Of a DNA stretch of 33,007 nucleotides, positions 23,457-33,004 are shown one piece after another. Positions within the stretch are counted from its first letter, which is position 1. Each line of letters starts with the position of its first letter. A model generated the notes under the pieces. That model worked only from the letters and a program-made list of their open reading frames with translations, searched no databases and was not told the DNA's origin. Source of the stretch: Mangrovibacterium sp047972415 (GTDB lineage: Bacteria > Bacteroidota > Bacteroidia > Bacteroidales > Prolixibacteraceae); the NCBI GenBank assembly GCA_047972415.1, contig JBKEAN010000151.1, positions 1-33,007 of the forward strand. The letters run 5' to 3'. Both the position numbers and the translations under genes were made by a program.

Positions 23457-25523
23457 CTACACTTTTTTATGTACCCGAAACACCGTCAACGACTTCGTTT
23501 TAAAGATATAGGGCGTTGCCATATCCATCGTCCGTTCGCTTACTTCAGGATAAATTGCGTTTGGTTTTTGAGGTGTATTATTCACACCTCCCCTGCTATC
23601 CAACGTAGTAATCTGCATTTTTTGTGTGCCGAATAAACCCTCAACATCCAGCATTGATGTAATATCCTTATCGGAGAGATTGACCACTTTTATTATCAAG
23701 TCTCCCGAAAATGGATCCGTACCTGCCGATGAAAAAAGATAGTCGAGCCCGGGGACTTGTTTATGCCCATCAACCCAATAAGCAGACTCGTACCATTGGT
23801 CCAATTGATTGTCGCGAAACAACTTAGACATGTAATAATTAAATGTTTTGAAGCACTCTTTGTTAGTGACAAAATAAAGTGGATTTCCTCTTCCTTGCAC
23901 AAAATCCCAGTTGCGCATCAATGGGCGGTCGGCAATCAACGGGTTCAAGTCGGCATTCCGTTCAACTCCCATCATAAATATCGCTTCGCCAAGAACATCG
24001 AGCGGATGCTTACCGGCAATTCCCAATTCGCCAATAAACATATCCGGGCCCGGGCGTTTGTACTGGTCAAATTTAAAGTAGTTATCAATAACCCAAGGAA
24101 TATTTTTATAGTAATGCTCGTCGAAAATCTCAATCGTCGCAGGTTCAACAAACTCATCAATCCGCTCCCGCTTCCTGTCTTCGTCTTCACGTTGGCCAAT
24201 AATACTGTTTGCTATGATTTTGAGTTGCGGGTACTTTGACTTAATTGTTCGGTAAAAGGCATCATAATTTCGATAATAAGTAGGGCCAAAATCTTCGTTG
24301 CCAACCGAAATATATTTCAAAGGAAAAGGTTTAGGATGACCATTTGCTGCCCGCTTTCCCCCCCACTCCGAATCAACCGTTCCGATAGCATATTCAATAG
24401 CGTCCAATGCATCCTGAATATATTCCTTGACATCTATCTTTGGATGGTCGTATTCGTCTTTTGCCTCTGCTTTGTTTACCCAGGCGGTACATACCAAGCC
24501 CGAAGGCGCAACATACATAGCGTCGCAATGCAGGTACTCACACAATTCATAAAACTCGTGATAGCCCAGCCCATCGGTGCGGTAGTTTGGCGACCATTTC
24601 GACCAGGCACCTGGTCGCTCAGCAATATCGCCGATTGTTTCTTTCCAATGATACATTGTCTCCACATTCACCCCGTGAACAATGCATCCGCCCGGAAAAC
24701 GTAAAAAATCGGGGGCATAGTCAATCAAATTTCTCATAATGTCGGCCCTAAAAACAGAGCGCCCATTATCCCAGGTATCACCCGGGAACAGGGACACCAG
24801 GTCGAGAAACAAATTGCCAGAGCCGTTGGGTATGAAACACAGCATCCCCTCGTTAGTTGTGGTGTCAGCTTCAAAAACCGCAGAATACTTTGTCCATTCC
24901 CCATTTAGGTTTTTGGGTTCAAAAACCTTCGAAATCGCGGTACCTTCCGAATCTCCCAGAAAAACCTTCAACTGACCATCAAACCCATTATTCCGAAGGT
25001 AGAATGACAATTTGTAAAGCTTTCCCTGTTCGAAAAACATGCCGAAAAACCCTTTGTTCACAACGCGATATGTTTGCCCGCCCTCATCATTCGTCGCCTG
25101 TATTTTCAAAGCGTGCAGATTATTTTTATTTAGCGGATTTGAAGAGACAACTTCCAATTTGAGGCTGGTGCTTTTGCCCGGAATAGTTGACCAACCAATC
25201 AGCGGATCTATCACATACGGTTTTTTGCGCGGGTTATTTTTTTCGTGCGGGATACCACTATAAGCACCGTTTTCAACTGTTAACCCCCGTGGCGGATTGG
25301 CTTCTTCGAAAGCGCTATTCCGAACCATTTCGGCATACAAACCACCCTCTCCAATCATCCCTATTTCTTCGTAGTGCCAACCGTATTTCACAGGTGTCAC
25401 TTTTTTCGATGTCGACAATTCAATTTTCAGTACATTTTTAACAACATCTGTCTGGGCAAAGCTATTTACTGCCAACAGTATCACCGCAATAGAAAGACTA
25501 ATCAAAAACTTCAATTTTATCAT
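23457..25523 (-). CDS. GH51-type alpha-L-arabinofuranosidase, exported
   Basis: Releases terminal arabinofuranose from arabinan or arabinogalactan side chains. The 688-residue protein has a signal peptide (residues 1-23, ending NSFAQ), the GH51 front VKYGWHYEEIGMIGEGGLYAEMVRN, a CBM4/9-like insertion at about 90-250, and the catalytic barrel with FLRFPGGCIVHG. The acid/base Glu is in ISVGNEDFG (Glu410) and the likely nucleophile in FIGELGIAG (Glu499). The C-terminal beta domain (SGDLIIKVVNLSDKDI) is present. It is the last gene of the sulfatase array, 106 bases behind the neighbouring sulfatase, so it may be cotranscribed. Confidence 0.9.
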   Translation of the reverse strand: MIKLKFLISLSIAVILLAVNSFAQTDVVKNVLKIELSTSKKVTPVKYGWHYEEIGMIGEGGLYAEMVRNSAFEEANPPRGLTVENGAYSGIPHEKNNPRKKPYVIDPLIGWSTIPGKSTSLKLEVVSSNPLNKNNLHALKIQATNDEGGQTYRVVNKGFFGMFFEQGKLYKLSFYLRNNGFDGQLKVFLGDSEGTAISKVFEPKNLNGEWTKYSAVFEADTTTNEGMLCFIPNGSGNLFLDLVSLFPGDTWDNGRSVFRADIMRNLIDYAPDFLRFPGGCIVHGVNVETMYHWKETIGDIAERPGAWSKWSPNYRTDGLGYHEFYELCEYLHCDAMYVAPSGLVCTAWVNKAEAKDEYDHPKIDVKEYIQDALDAIEYAIGTVDSEWGGKRAANGHPKPFPLKYISVGNEDFGPTYYRNYDAFYRTIKSKYPQLKIIANSIIGQREDEDRKRERIDEFVEPATIEIFDEHYYKNIPWVIDNYFKFDQYKRPGPDMFIGELGIAGKHPLDVLGEAIFMMGVERNADLNPLIADRPLMRNWDFVQGRGNPLYFVTNKECFKTFNYYMSKLFRDNQLDQWYESAYWVDGHKQVPGLDYLFSSAGTDPFSGDLIIKVVNLSDKDITSMLDVEGLFGTQKMQITTLDSRGGVNNTPQKPNAIYPEVSERTMDMATPYIFKTKSLTVFRVHKKV

Positions 25524-25629
25524 TTTAATCGTTTTTTAATGTGGCTAATTCTAACGATGCCGACAATTCATTCGTTTGGGCACACGAAAAAGCGCTGTAG
25601 TTGATTGGCTGTACAATTTTATTCGTCTG

Positions 25630-27060
25630 TTACAAACCAAAAGGATTTCCCTCCTGACGGTTTCCCACAACAGAATGAGCCGGAATATACGTTTTCAACC
25701 GTTCTACAACATTCCCATACTTGCTTGGTTCTGACCTCATTATATTGTTATATTCATTCTTATCCAATTTGTGATCGTACAACTCTGAAGTGCCGTCGTA
25801 ATATTGAATATACCTGAAACGCTCGTCCCTAATGGAATAATTATCTTTCAGATAGGTAGTAACCGAAGGATATTTCCATTTTGCATCCGGCTTTTTTAAC
25901 AACGGGACGATGCTGTGCCCGTCAAGCTGTTGCGAAGGTGACGGAAGATTACACAATTCAGCAAGCGTTGGATAAATATCCAGAAGATTAACCGGGCGCG
26001 TGCATTTTGTGTTTGCTCTTGTCATGCCCGGAACCCGCCACATACAGAGAATACGCGTAGTTTTTTCCCAAAGTGCATATTTTGCAAAGTGTAGTTTTTC
26101 ACCCATATGAAAACCATTGTCGGCCACCACAACAACAAGGGTATTGTCGCGATACTTGCTTTTTTCCAACGCATCAATTACCCGTCCGAAATTATAATCG
26201 AGGAACGAGATACAGGCCAGGTACGAGCGGACAACCGGAGCATATTGCCCTGTTCGCTTCAGAATATGGTAATAATCGACAGGGCCGGAGGCCCACTTTT
26301 GGGCAAGTTCCGGCAAATCGTCCAAATCATTCTCATTCACAGGTGGCAGTTGCAGCGTTTCAAGGGGGTACATATCAAAGAAGCGCTTGGGTGCAGTCCA
26401 CGGATTGTGTGGTTTGTAGAACCCACAGGCAATGAAGAAGGGTTTATCATGGTCTTTCCGTAGTTGTTCAATGGTCATCTCGGCAGTAACATTATCCGGA
26501 TGATCCGATTCTGGGCCCTCCCAAGGTTGGTAGTCAAACATTTTTGCCATTTTTATGGTATCGGGAAAATGGCTTATTTCAGGCTGCGGCCCGTAGTTAC
26601 CTTTTCCTCCGTCAACATCCCACATCGCGTCATATCTGGCTTTTCCGGGTACCGAATGAAAAATTTTCCCTCGTGTCACCGTCGTATAACCATTCTTCTT
26701 AAAATGCTCGGGAAGAAATTCACTCTCCATAATCGCAGGAGAATTTTCGATGGTATAATTATTATCGTAGACCCCTGTTTTGTACGGTGCCATTCCGCTT
26801 AAAAAGGCCGAACGGGACGGATTACATACCGGGGCTGCACAATAGGCGTGACTGAATATTACGCCAGTCTCAGCAAATTTTGTGAGGTTTGGCGTTTTTA
26901 ATCCTGGATAATCAGACAAGACTTGCGGATAATCATTTAAATCATCAATAACTATCAACAAAACATTGGGCCGGTCGTTTTGTGCTTTTCCAAACAATGG
27001 ATTCAACAGATTTGAAGCAACCAGAAACGCTACTGAAAGAAGCTGATTGTACCTTTTCAT
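25630..27060 (-). CDS. Formylglycine sulfatase, iduronate-2-sulfatase-like
   Basis: Hydrolyses a sulfate ester, probably in the periplasm. The 476-residue protein has an N-terminal signal, the metal site RPNVLLIVIDDLNDY, and the signature APVCNPSRSAFLSG whose Cys79 would be turned into formylglycine. The motif GKIFHSVPG in place of GKWH is typical of the iduronate-2-sulfatase-like group, and VVVVADNGFHMGEKLHFAKYALWEKT holds the late Asp-Asn metal ligands. The substrate cannot be read. It lies 25 bases behind the next sulfatase in the operon and before the arabinofuranosidase. Confidence 0.9.
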   Translation of the reverse strand: MKRYNQLLSVAFLVASNLLNPLFGKAQNDRPNVLLIVIDDLNDYPQVLSDYPGLKTPNLTKFAETGVIFSHAYCAAPVCNPSRSAFLSGMAPYKTGVYDNNYTIENSPAIMESEFLPEHFKKNGYTTVTRGKIFHSVPGKARYDAMWDVDGGKGNYGPQPEISHFPDTIKMAKMFDYQPWEGPESDHPDNVTAEMTIEQLRKDHDKPFFIACGFYKPHNPWTAPKRFFDMYPLETLQLPPVNENDLDDLPELAQKWASGPVDYYHILKRTGQYAPVVRSYLACISFLDYNFGRVIDALEKSKYRDNTLVVVVADNGFHMGEKLHFAKYALWEKTTRILCMWRVPGMTRANTKCTRPVNLLDIYPTLAELCNLPSPSQQLDGHSIVPLLKKPDAKWKYPSVTTYLKDNYSIRDERFRYIQYYDGTSELYDHKLDKNEYNNIMRSEPSKYGNVVERLKTYIPAHSVVGNRQEGNPFGL

Positions 27061-27085
27061 TTTGTATAAAAATTACTTCTTAGTT

Positions 27086-28540
27086 TCAATTTACCACCGC
27101 ATCAACTGGCATTGATTTTCGCCACCTAATCACCATTTCAGTAAGTTTGTTCGTAATTTTCGGATACTTACCTGCCAGGTTCACCGTTTCGCCCGGATCG
27201 TTTTTTAGGTTGAAAAGCTGGGCATTGGTACGATCAATATTGACCAGCAGTTTCCACTCACCGTCGCGGATGCCCAGGTTTGGAGAAATAAAGTTTTTGT
27301 TCCCGGGCTTAATAGAGCCACCGGGGTTACTGCCATATTCCCACATGACCGGAGGAACTTTTTTTATTGGGTACCGGTACCCAAGAAAAGCGGCACTTTT
27401 ATCTGCCCCATCCAGTTTCCCGGGAGTGAGTATTCCCAGCAAAGAGCATATTGACGGAAAAACATCGATGGCAGAAACAATCGTTTGAGCATCTACTTTC
27501 CCCTCAGGAACGTGTCCTTTCCAATAAACGAGAAAAGGCTCACGGATTCCACCCTCATAAAGGCTCCATTTTCTCCCGTATAAAGGACCGGTAAAACCCG
27601 GAGGATAAAGTTCACCCCGATAATCAGCCGGATAACTTGCCGATTTGTAGTAATGGGGCCAATCCGTCGGGCCGTTATCACTTGCCAAAAGAATGATGGT
27701 ATTGTCCAGCTTCCCCATTTTATCAAGCCCTTCAATAAAGCGGCCAATTTGTTTATCAAGTTCTTCCAGAACTGCAAAGAATTTTTGTTCCCAGGGGTTT
27801 TCCGTTATCTTTTTCCACTTTTCCAGATTAACAGAGTCCGGCAAATGAGGGTCGTGGACATCATTGGGGCAAAGATTGATATAAAACGGATTGTTGCCAC
27901 ATGTATGAATAAAGGTAAGCGCACTGTCGACATAAATAGAAGTCGATTTGTGTTTTGGCGCCCAAACTATTTTCCCTTTCCCCAGTTTAGCGCTTTCATC
28001 GCTCAGTCCATCCCCCGGAAACAAAACACGATCTCCGATACCTTCAAATGATACCAGAGATTTGTCAAAACCATATTCGGTTGGATAAGGTACATCGCCC
28101 AGATCTCGCCCTCCACCCATATGCCATTTACCAAAATGACCGGTTTTGTAATTATTCTGATGCAAAGTACGGGCTAAAGTCTGGACTTGCGGATCGAGGT
28201 AATTGGCCATGTCCCGATCCCTGTTTTGTTTTGAACCGGCAATATACGAATGGATTTTATGGCGCATCGGATACGTACCTGTATTTAAGGCAACCCGCGA
28301 TGGAGAACATATTGGTGAATTCACATAAAAATTAGTAAACCGGACACCTTTCTGTGCCAGCGCATCGATGTTAGGCGTTTTTACTGCCGTATCTCCGTAA
28401 CAACTCAAGTCGCCGTATCCCATATCATCAATTAAAATGATTACAACGTTGGGCTTTGGCGACTGCACTTTTGGCGTACAAACTCCTGTCAAAGTTGTGC
28501 CAACTATCAATAAAGTTGCAATAAATATCAATTTTCTCAT
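27086..28540 (-). CDS. Formylglycine sulfatase (CSPSR type)
   Basis: A 484-residue exported sulfatase with signal segment MRKLIFIATLLIVGTTLTG, metal site VIILIDDMGYGDLSCYG, signature NSPICSPSRVALNTG (formylglycine at Cys78), GHFGKWHMGGG with the Lys/His of the sulfate pocket, and IILLASDNGPTDWPHYYKSA late in the sequence. The pattern is that of arylsulfatase A-like/cerebroside-sulfatase relatives, but the subfamily is unsure. Serine-type signatures are absent, so activity depends on a maturase encoded elsewhere. It is 18 bases behind the sulfatase that ends at 28559. Confidence 0.9.
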   Translation of the reverse strand: MRKLIFIATLLIVGTTLTGVCTPKVQSPKPNVVIILIDDMGYGDLSCYGDTAVKTPNIDALAQKGVRFTNFYVNSPICSPSRVALNTGTYPMRHKIHSYIAGSKQNRDRDMANYLDPQVQTLARTLHQNNYKTGHFGKWHMGGGRDLGDVPYPTEYGFDKSLVSFEGIGDRVLFPGDGLSDESAKLGKGKIVWAPKHKSTSIYVDSALTFIHTCGNNPFYINLCPNDVHDPHLPDSVNLEKWKKITENPWEQKFFAVLEELDKQIGRFIEGLDKMGKLDNTIILLASDNGPTDWPHYYKSASYPADYRGELYPPGFTGPLYGRKWSLYEGGIREPFLVYWKGHVPEGKVDAQTIVSAIDVFPSICSLLGILTPGKLDGADKSAAFLGYRYPIKKVPPVMWEYGSNPGGSIKPGNKNFISPNLGIRDGEWKLLVNIDRTNAQLFNLKNDPGETVNLAGKYPKITNKLTEMVIRWRKSMPVDAVVN

Positions 28541-28558
28541 CAGTCTGCTTTGTATAAT

Positions 28559-29971
28559 CTAGTTAACAGGTTGCCAATCGGTAATAACCGAACCCGAAAG
28601 TTTTTCTTTTTCGTAATACCTTGGAATCTGTTTTTTCGACTTTAAACCATAGAACTGGTTTATCGTTGTTTTAAGTTGAAGGATAAGCTCCGGTTTTTTT
28701 TCAGACAAATCAGTGGTTTCAAATGGATCGACCGATAAATCGTACAATTCAACTTTATCAAAAGCAGTCGGGTTATCCGGTGCATTTCTTCTCCAGATAA
28801 GTTTCCAGTTTTTATTAATTACCGCCAACTGTTCCATTTTCTCACCATCCTGATCGAGGTATGTAAACCATTCCCGGGTGCCTGCCCCATGCCCTTGCAA
28901 TGCGTTTAAAACGCTTTTCCCGTCAAGCTTTTGCCCTGCGTTGTAGCCAACCGCATCTGATAACGTTGGCAATACATCAATGTAGCCCATTAATGAACTG
29001 ATTGTTTTACCGCCAGATATTCCGCCATCAATCCAACAGGCCGCTGCTGCAACATTAATCCCTCCCTGATACGGAGTTAACTTATACCCTCGTAACGATC
29101 CGTTGTCGCCTGCTTTTTCCACCCCTCCGTTATCGCTAAAGAAAATAATGAACGTGTTTTCAAGCTGTCCCCTTTCGCGTAAACAATCCATTATCTTCCC
29201 GATATTCTGATCCATACAATCTACCATTGCGGCATAGGTACGTTTAACGCCATTCCTGTCGGGATATTTTTTCAGGTCCTCCTCTTTGGCCTGAAAAGGC
29301 GAGTGTGGGGCTGTGAACGGAACATATAAAAAGAAGGGGTCGGAAGTTGGTACCGATTTGATGAAATCAACTGAGGCTTGTCCGATTAAATCAGTTGTGT
29401 ACCCTTGCTTTTGAGATACGGAAAAGTTTTGATGCCAATCCCTCTCGCCATCCCGTTTCTGGTCGAAGTAATCTACCGCTCCGTTATAGCACCCTTCGTG
29501 ATAGGTGAACCCCTGGTTTAACGGCAGCCATTTTTGTTGTCGGTGCCCCAGGTGCCATTTCCCAATTATTCCCCGGTACTTATATCCGGCCTTTTCCATC
29601 ATTTCGGCCATCGTTTCTTCGTCCGAGGGAAGGCCAAATTCCCGTTGCGGCGGAATGACGGAACGCATCAACCCAAAACGAAGGGGATATTTGCCCGTAA
29701 GCAAGCCAGCCCGCGTGGGCGAACACATCGGACAGGTGTAAAACTGTTCAAGGCGAACGCCTTCCCCTGCCAGCCGATCCAGGTTCGGGGTCTTAATATC
29801 GCTACCATTAAATCCAACGTCGGCGTATCCAAGATCATCAGCAACAATAACGATTACGTTCGGTTTGCGAAATTCCTCTCTTGCCTTATTTTTATTCGAA
29901 AAAGACACCAATGCCAAACAGTTGAGTATTGACAGGAAAGCAATTAATAATCTCATTTTGCTGCGTATCAT
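28559..29971 (-). CDS. Formylglycine sulfatase, arylsulfatase B-like
   Basis: A 470-residue exported sulfatase. After the signal segment MRLLIAFLSILNCLALVS comes VIVIVADDLGYADVGFNG, the signature PMCSPTRAGLLTG (Cys83), then LMRSVIPPQREFGLPSDEETMAEMM and GIIGKWHLGH, the arrangement seen in N-acetylgalactosamine-4-sulfatase relatives; FIIFFSDNGGVEKAG supplies the late metal ligands. The precise sugar is unknown. An inner ATG 12 bases downstream would also keep the signal. It has the same orientation as its neighbours, 62 bases behind the largest sulfatase. Confidence 0.9.
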   Translation of the reverse strand: MIRSKMRLLIAFLSILNCLALVSFSNKNKAREEFRKPNVIVIVADDLGYADVGFNGSDIKTPNLDRLAGEGVRLEQFYTCPMCSPTRAGLLTGKYPLRFGLMRSVIPPQREFGLPSDEETMAEMMEKAGYKYRGIIGKWHLGHRQQKWLPLNQGFTYHEGCYNGAVDYFDQKRDGERDWHQNFSVSQKQGYTTDLIGQASVDFIKSVPTSDPFFLYVPFTAPHSPFQAKEEDLKKYPDRNGVKRTYAAMVDCMDQNIGKIMDCLRERGQLENTFIIFFSDNGGVEKAGDNGSLRGYKLTPYQGGINVAAAACWIDGGISGGKTISSLMGYIDVLPTLSDAVGYNAGQKLDGKSVLNALQGHGAGTREWFTYLDQDGEKMEQLAVINKNWKLIWRRNAPDNPTAFDKVELYDLSVDPFETTDLSEKKPELILQLKTTINQFYGLKSKKQIPRYYEKEKLSGSVITDWQPVN

Positions 29972-30033
29972 GTTTCCTTGTTTTACGATTGCAAAAAATG
30001 CGTTCGGTGAAAGTCACAAAAATCGTTTCGACA

Positions 30034-31674
30034 TCAATCCTGATTGTTTTGCTTATACTTGATATGCAACGAGTTGGCCCATTTCTCCCAAGCTGCATTC
30101 ATTTCTGCAACCTTTTCGGGCATTTCACTCGCCAGGTTATTCATTTCCGTATGATCTTTGGTAATATGAAACAGTTCCCATTTTTGGCGAGGCAAGGCTG
30201 ACATTTTCCATTCTCCAATCCGGATGGCCCGCCCTCGCTGATGTTCCCAACAAATAGTATCGTGAATGCTTTCCTTTTCCCCGTATAGCAATGGTAGCAG
30301 GCTCGTGCCTGCCGGTGGTATGGTTTTTTCTCCTTTGTTCATCGCGGGGTAGGAGGCGCCGGTCAGTTCCAGGCAAGTTGGCAACACATCCATTACATGG
30401 GCTACTCCCCTGTTAATCGTGTTTTCCTTTCCTTTCAACCCAGCCGGCCAGTGTACAATAAACGGAGTGGCTGTTCCCCCTTCGTACGATTCCATTTTCC
30501 AATACCGGAACGGTGTGTTGGACGCGCTGGCCCATGCTTTTCCGATATAATCCCAAGTTGTTTCGGGACCGGGGTGAGGCGAATTAAAATCGATAATCGT
30601 TGAATCCCTGGTAAACCCGGGACGATCGAAGCCCGGCAAGTAACCTCTTTCGTAAGATGCTCCGTTATCCGAAAGTACAAAAATGATCGTATTCTCGTAT
30701 TGTCCGGTCTCTTTCAGCTTTTGTATAATTCTGGCAATTCCTTGGTCAACACGGTCTATCATAGCCGCGTGAACCGACATACAAGCTGATTCATAATCCT
30801 TTTCCTCGCACTCATCCCAGCTTTGTCCCGATGAATTCTCCGGAAGTTTGTATGTTACACTGTCTATCAGTCCCATTTCCACCATCCGGCTGTAACGGTT
30901 CTTACGCATAGCATCCCAACCGTCCGTATAAGTATCTTTGTATTTGGCAATATCTTCAGGCAGGGCATGTAGCGGCCAATGAGGCGCGGTATGAGCAACA
31001 TATAAAAAGAAAGGTTTGTCGTCTTTACTGTATTCATCAATCAAATCGAGTGATTTTTGGGTAACGAAATCGGTCATGTAAAAATCGTCCGGCACTTCCC
31101 TGATCGGTTCCTCGTTGTGTACCAGGCTGAAGGGATCGAAAAAATTGACGACTCCCCATATTACCCCCCAATGTTCATCGAAGCCCCGGTTGCACGGGTA
31201 ATTTTCAAGCGGTGAAAATGGCCCGTGATCTACACGGTTGGCCAGCCACTGGAGTTGTTCCTGTGGATCATTGAGCGCCTTGGTTTCCGAGAGGTGCCAC
31301 TTGCCAGTCATGCCGGTATGGTAACCATTTTCTTTCAAAACTTCGGCAATGGTTGCTGTGTTCATCGCCAGGTTCACACCCATACCATCAATTCCGGCAG
31401 CCTGAGGGTGCTGCCCTGTTAACAACGATGCACGCGTGGGGCAACAACGCGCACTATTGTGCATTTGCGTAAATCGGATACCAGTTTTAGCCAACTGGTC
31501 GATATTTGGCGTCTGTATCTCGCCTCCGTAACAACCCAAATCGGAATAGCCCATGTCATCCAGCATAATAAGCAGGATGTTGGGACGAGGGGGGTTAGCA
31601 GCCTTTTGAGGCCCACAACCTGCCAGAAGAATACCTCCCAGCAAAAGCAATTTTGTAAATTTCAAGTTAAACAT
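30034..31674 (-). CDS. Arylsulfatase lipoprotein (CCPTR type)
   Basis: A 546-residue sulfatase and the first gene of the array. The N-terminus is a lipoprotein signal with lipobox LAGC at residues 17-20, so it should be anchored to a membrane, possibly at the surface. Metal site NILLIMLDDMGYSDLGCYGG, signature NSARCCPTRASLLTG (formylglycine at Cys77), GMTGKWHLSE and IIFVLSDNGASYERGYLPGF are all present, with the long insertions typical of the group that resembles Pseudomonas arylsulfatase. An insertion sequence ends about 40 bases upstream and may have separated the operon from its own promoter or brought a new one. Confidence 0.92.
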   Translation of the reverse strand: MFNLKFTKLLLLGGILLAGCGPQKAANPPRPNILLIMLDDMGYSDLGCYGGEIQTPNIDQLAKTGIRFTQMHNSARCCPTRASLLTGQHPQAAGIDGMGVNLAMNTATIAEVLKENGYHTGMTGKWHLSETKALNDPQEQLQWLANRVDHGPFSPLENYPCNRGFDEHWGVIWGVVNFFDPFSLVHNEEPIREVPDDFYMTDFVTQKSLDLIDEYSKDDKPFFLYVAHTAPHWPLHALPEDIAKYKDTYTDGWDAMRKNRYSRMVEMGLIDSVTYKLPENSSGQSWDECEEKDYESACMSVHAAMIDRVDQGIARIIQKLKETGQYENTIIFVLSDNGASYERGYLPGFDRPGFTRDSTIIDFNSPHPGPETTWDYIGKAWASASNTPFRYWKMESYEGGTATPFIVHWPAGLKGKENTINRGVAHVMDVLPTCLELTGASYPAMNKGEKTIPPAGTSLLPLLYGEKESIHDTICWEHQRGRAIRIGEWKMSALPRQKWELFHITKDHTEMNNLASEMPEKVAEMNAAWEKWANSLHIKYKQNNQD

Positions 31675-31710
31675 ATGGCAATATTTTACTTATTATTTAT
31701 TTTCACCCAT

Positions 31711-33004
31711 TAGTGTCCACTAAAAATTAAATAACGTTCTTTGAAATATTTGTAATCTAAGGCTTTCAGCGCTTTTTTGTTGCGTGACGATTTGAAATGC
31801 TATGTTCGCCGGTTAAGAAAAACCAGTCCGATGAACAAAGGCAAATATGTTTTCGCACAGTTAGTCGAGTTTTTACCCCGTCGTGTTTTTGACGGTATCG
31901 TTGGGAAATACGATGGGAATAAATATGTCAGGCATTTTACCTGTTGGAACCAGTTACTCTGTATGGTCTTTGGGCAGTTGACAAACCGGGAGAGTCTGCG
32001 GGATCTTATCCTGATTATTGATGCCCACAGCCAAAAATCCTATCACCTTGGATTAGGTAAAAGTGTCACCAGGAGCAACCTTGCAAAGGCTAACGAAAGA
32101 CGCAACTGCAAAATTTTCGAGGAGTTTGCTTATTACCTGATCGATATTGCCCGAAAGAAACGTGCCAATGATGACTTTGTCATCAAAGGAAAAATTTATG
32201 CGTTCGATTCCTCGACAATCGATTTGTGTCTAAGTGTGTTCTGGTGGGCAAAGTTCCGCACCACCAAAGCAGGAATTAAACTTCATACTCTTTACGATGT
32301 GACAACACAGATACCTGCTTTTGTGCACATTACGGCAGCAACGGTCAACGATATAAATGCGATGGACTTTATCCCCTATGAAGCAGGTGCATATTATATT
32401 TTCGACCGCGGTTATGTCGATTATGCCAGGCTATATACAATTACCCAAATAAAGGCATATTTTGTAATCAGGGCCAAATCCAACCTGAAGTTCAGGCGCA
32501 TGTACTCCAACAAGGCCGATAAAACGACCGGTGTTTTATGTGACCAAACCGGTAAATTGACTGGCTTTTACGTATCAAAGGATTACCCGGAGAAACTACG
32601 CAGAATCAAGTTCTACGATGAAGAGAACCAACGCACTTTTGTGTTTTTGACAAACAACGTAGAACTTACTGCCAATGAGATTGCACTTCTATACAAAAAT
32701 CGTTGGAAGGTAGAGTTGTTCTTCAAATGGATCAAACAACATTTGAAGATCAAATCCTTTTGGGGAACATCCGAAAACGCGGTTAAAATCCAAGTTTACG
32801 CTGCAATTATCTCGTACTGCTTAGTGTCGATTGTTGGTCATGACCTCAAAATCGACCGTTCGACCTACGAAATATTACAGGTACTGGGAATATCCCTGCT
32901 CGACAAAACACCTGTAAAAGAGCTGTTTGCAAATATAGATTACAATAATGTCAAAGAACTGAATTATAAACAACTGTCACTCAGCTTAATCTAAGTGGAC
33001 AGTA
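31711..33004 (+). mobile_element. IS4-type insertion sequence
   Basis: A single transposase gene lies between imperfect inverted repeats: TAGTGTCCACTAAAAATTAA from 31711 and, read inward from 33004, TACTGTCCACTTAGATTAAG, with TGTCCACT in common. The element is about 1.29 kb. The exact ends and a target duplication cannot be fixed because the window stops at 33007. It lies 37 bases upstream of the sulfatase array, in opposite orientation. Confidence 0.85.
31831..32994 (+). CDS. IS4-family transposase
   Basis: A 387-residue DDE transposase with an N-terminal DUF4372-like part (FAQLVEFLPRRVFDGIVGKYDGNKYVRHFTCWNQL). The catalytic Asp residues lie in IYAFDSSTIDLCLS and YYIFDRGYVDYA, and the Glu in the IS4 signature YKNRWKVELFFKWIKQHL (Y-2-R-3-E-6-K). 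All three acidic residues are intact and the frame is unbroken, so the element may be active. ATG 31831 gives the family's usual start MNKGKYVFAQLVEF; a TTG at 31777 would add 18 residues. Confidence 0.93.
   Translation: MNKGKYVFAQLVEFLPRRVFDGIVGKYDGNKYVRHFTCWNQLLCMVFGQLTNRESLRDLILIIDAHSQKSYHLGLGKSVTRSNLAKANERRNCKIFEEFAYYLIDIARKKRANDDFVIKGKIYAFDSSTIDLCLSVFWWAKFRTTKAGIKLHTLYDVTTQIPAFVHITAATVNDINAMDFIPYEAGAYYIFDRGYVDYARLYTITQIKAYFVIRAKSNLKFRRMYSNKADKTTGVLCDQTGKLTGFYVSKDYPEKLRRIKFYDEENQRTFVFLTNNVELTANEIALLYKNRWKVELFFKWIKQHLKIKSFWGTSENAVKIQVYAAIISYCLVSIVGHDLKIDRSTYEILQVLGISLLDKTPVKELFANIDYNNVKELNYKQLSLSLI

Noticed and set aside
26073..26463. Plus-strand frames inside the sulfatase genes
   Set aside because: They lie fully opposite strong sulfatase motifs and have no recognisable domain.
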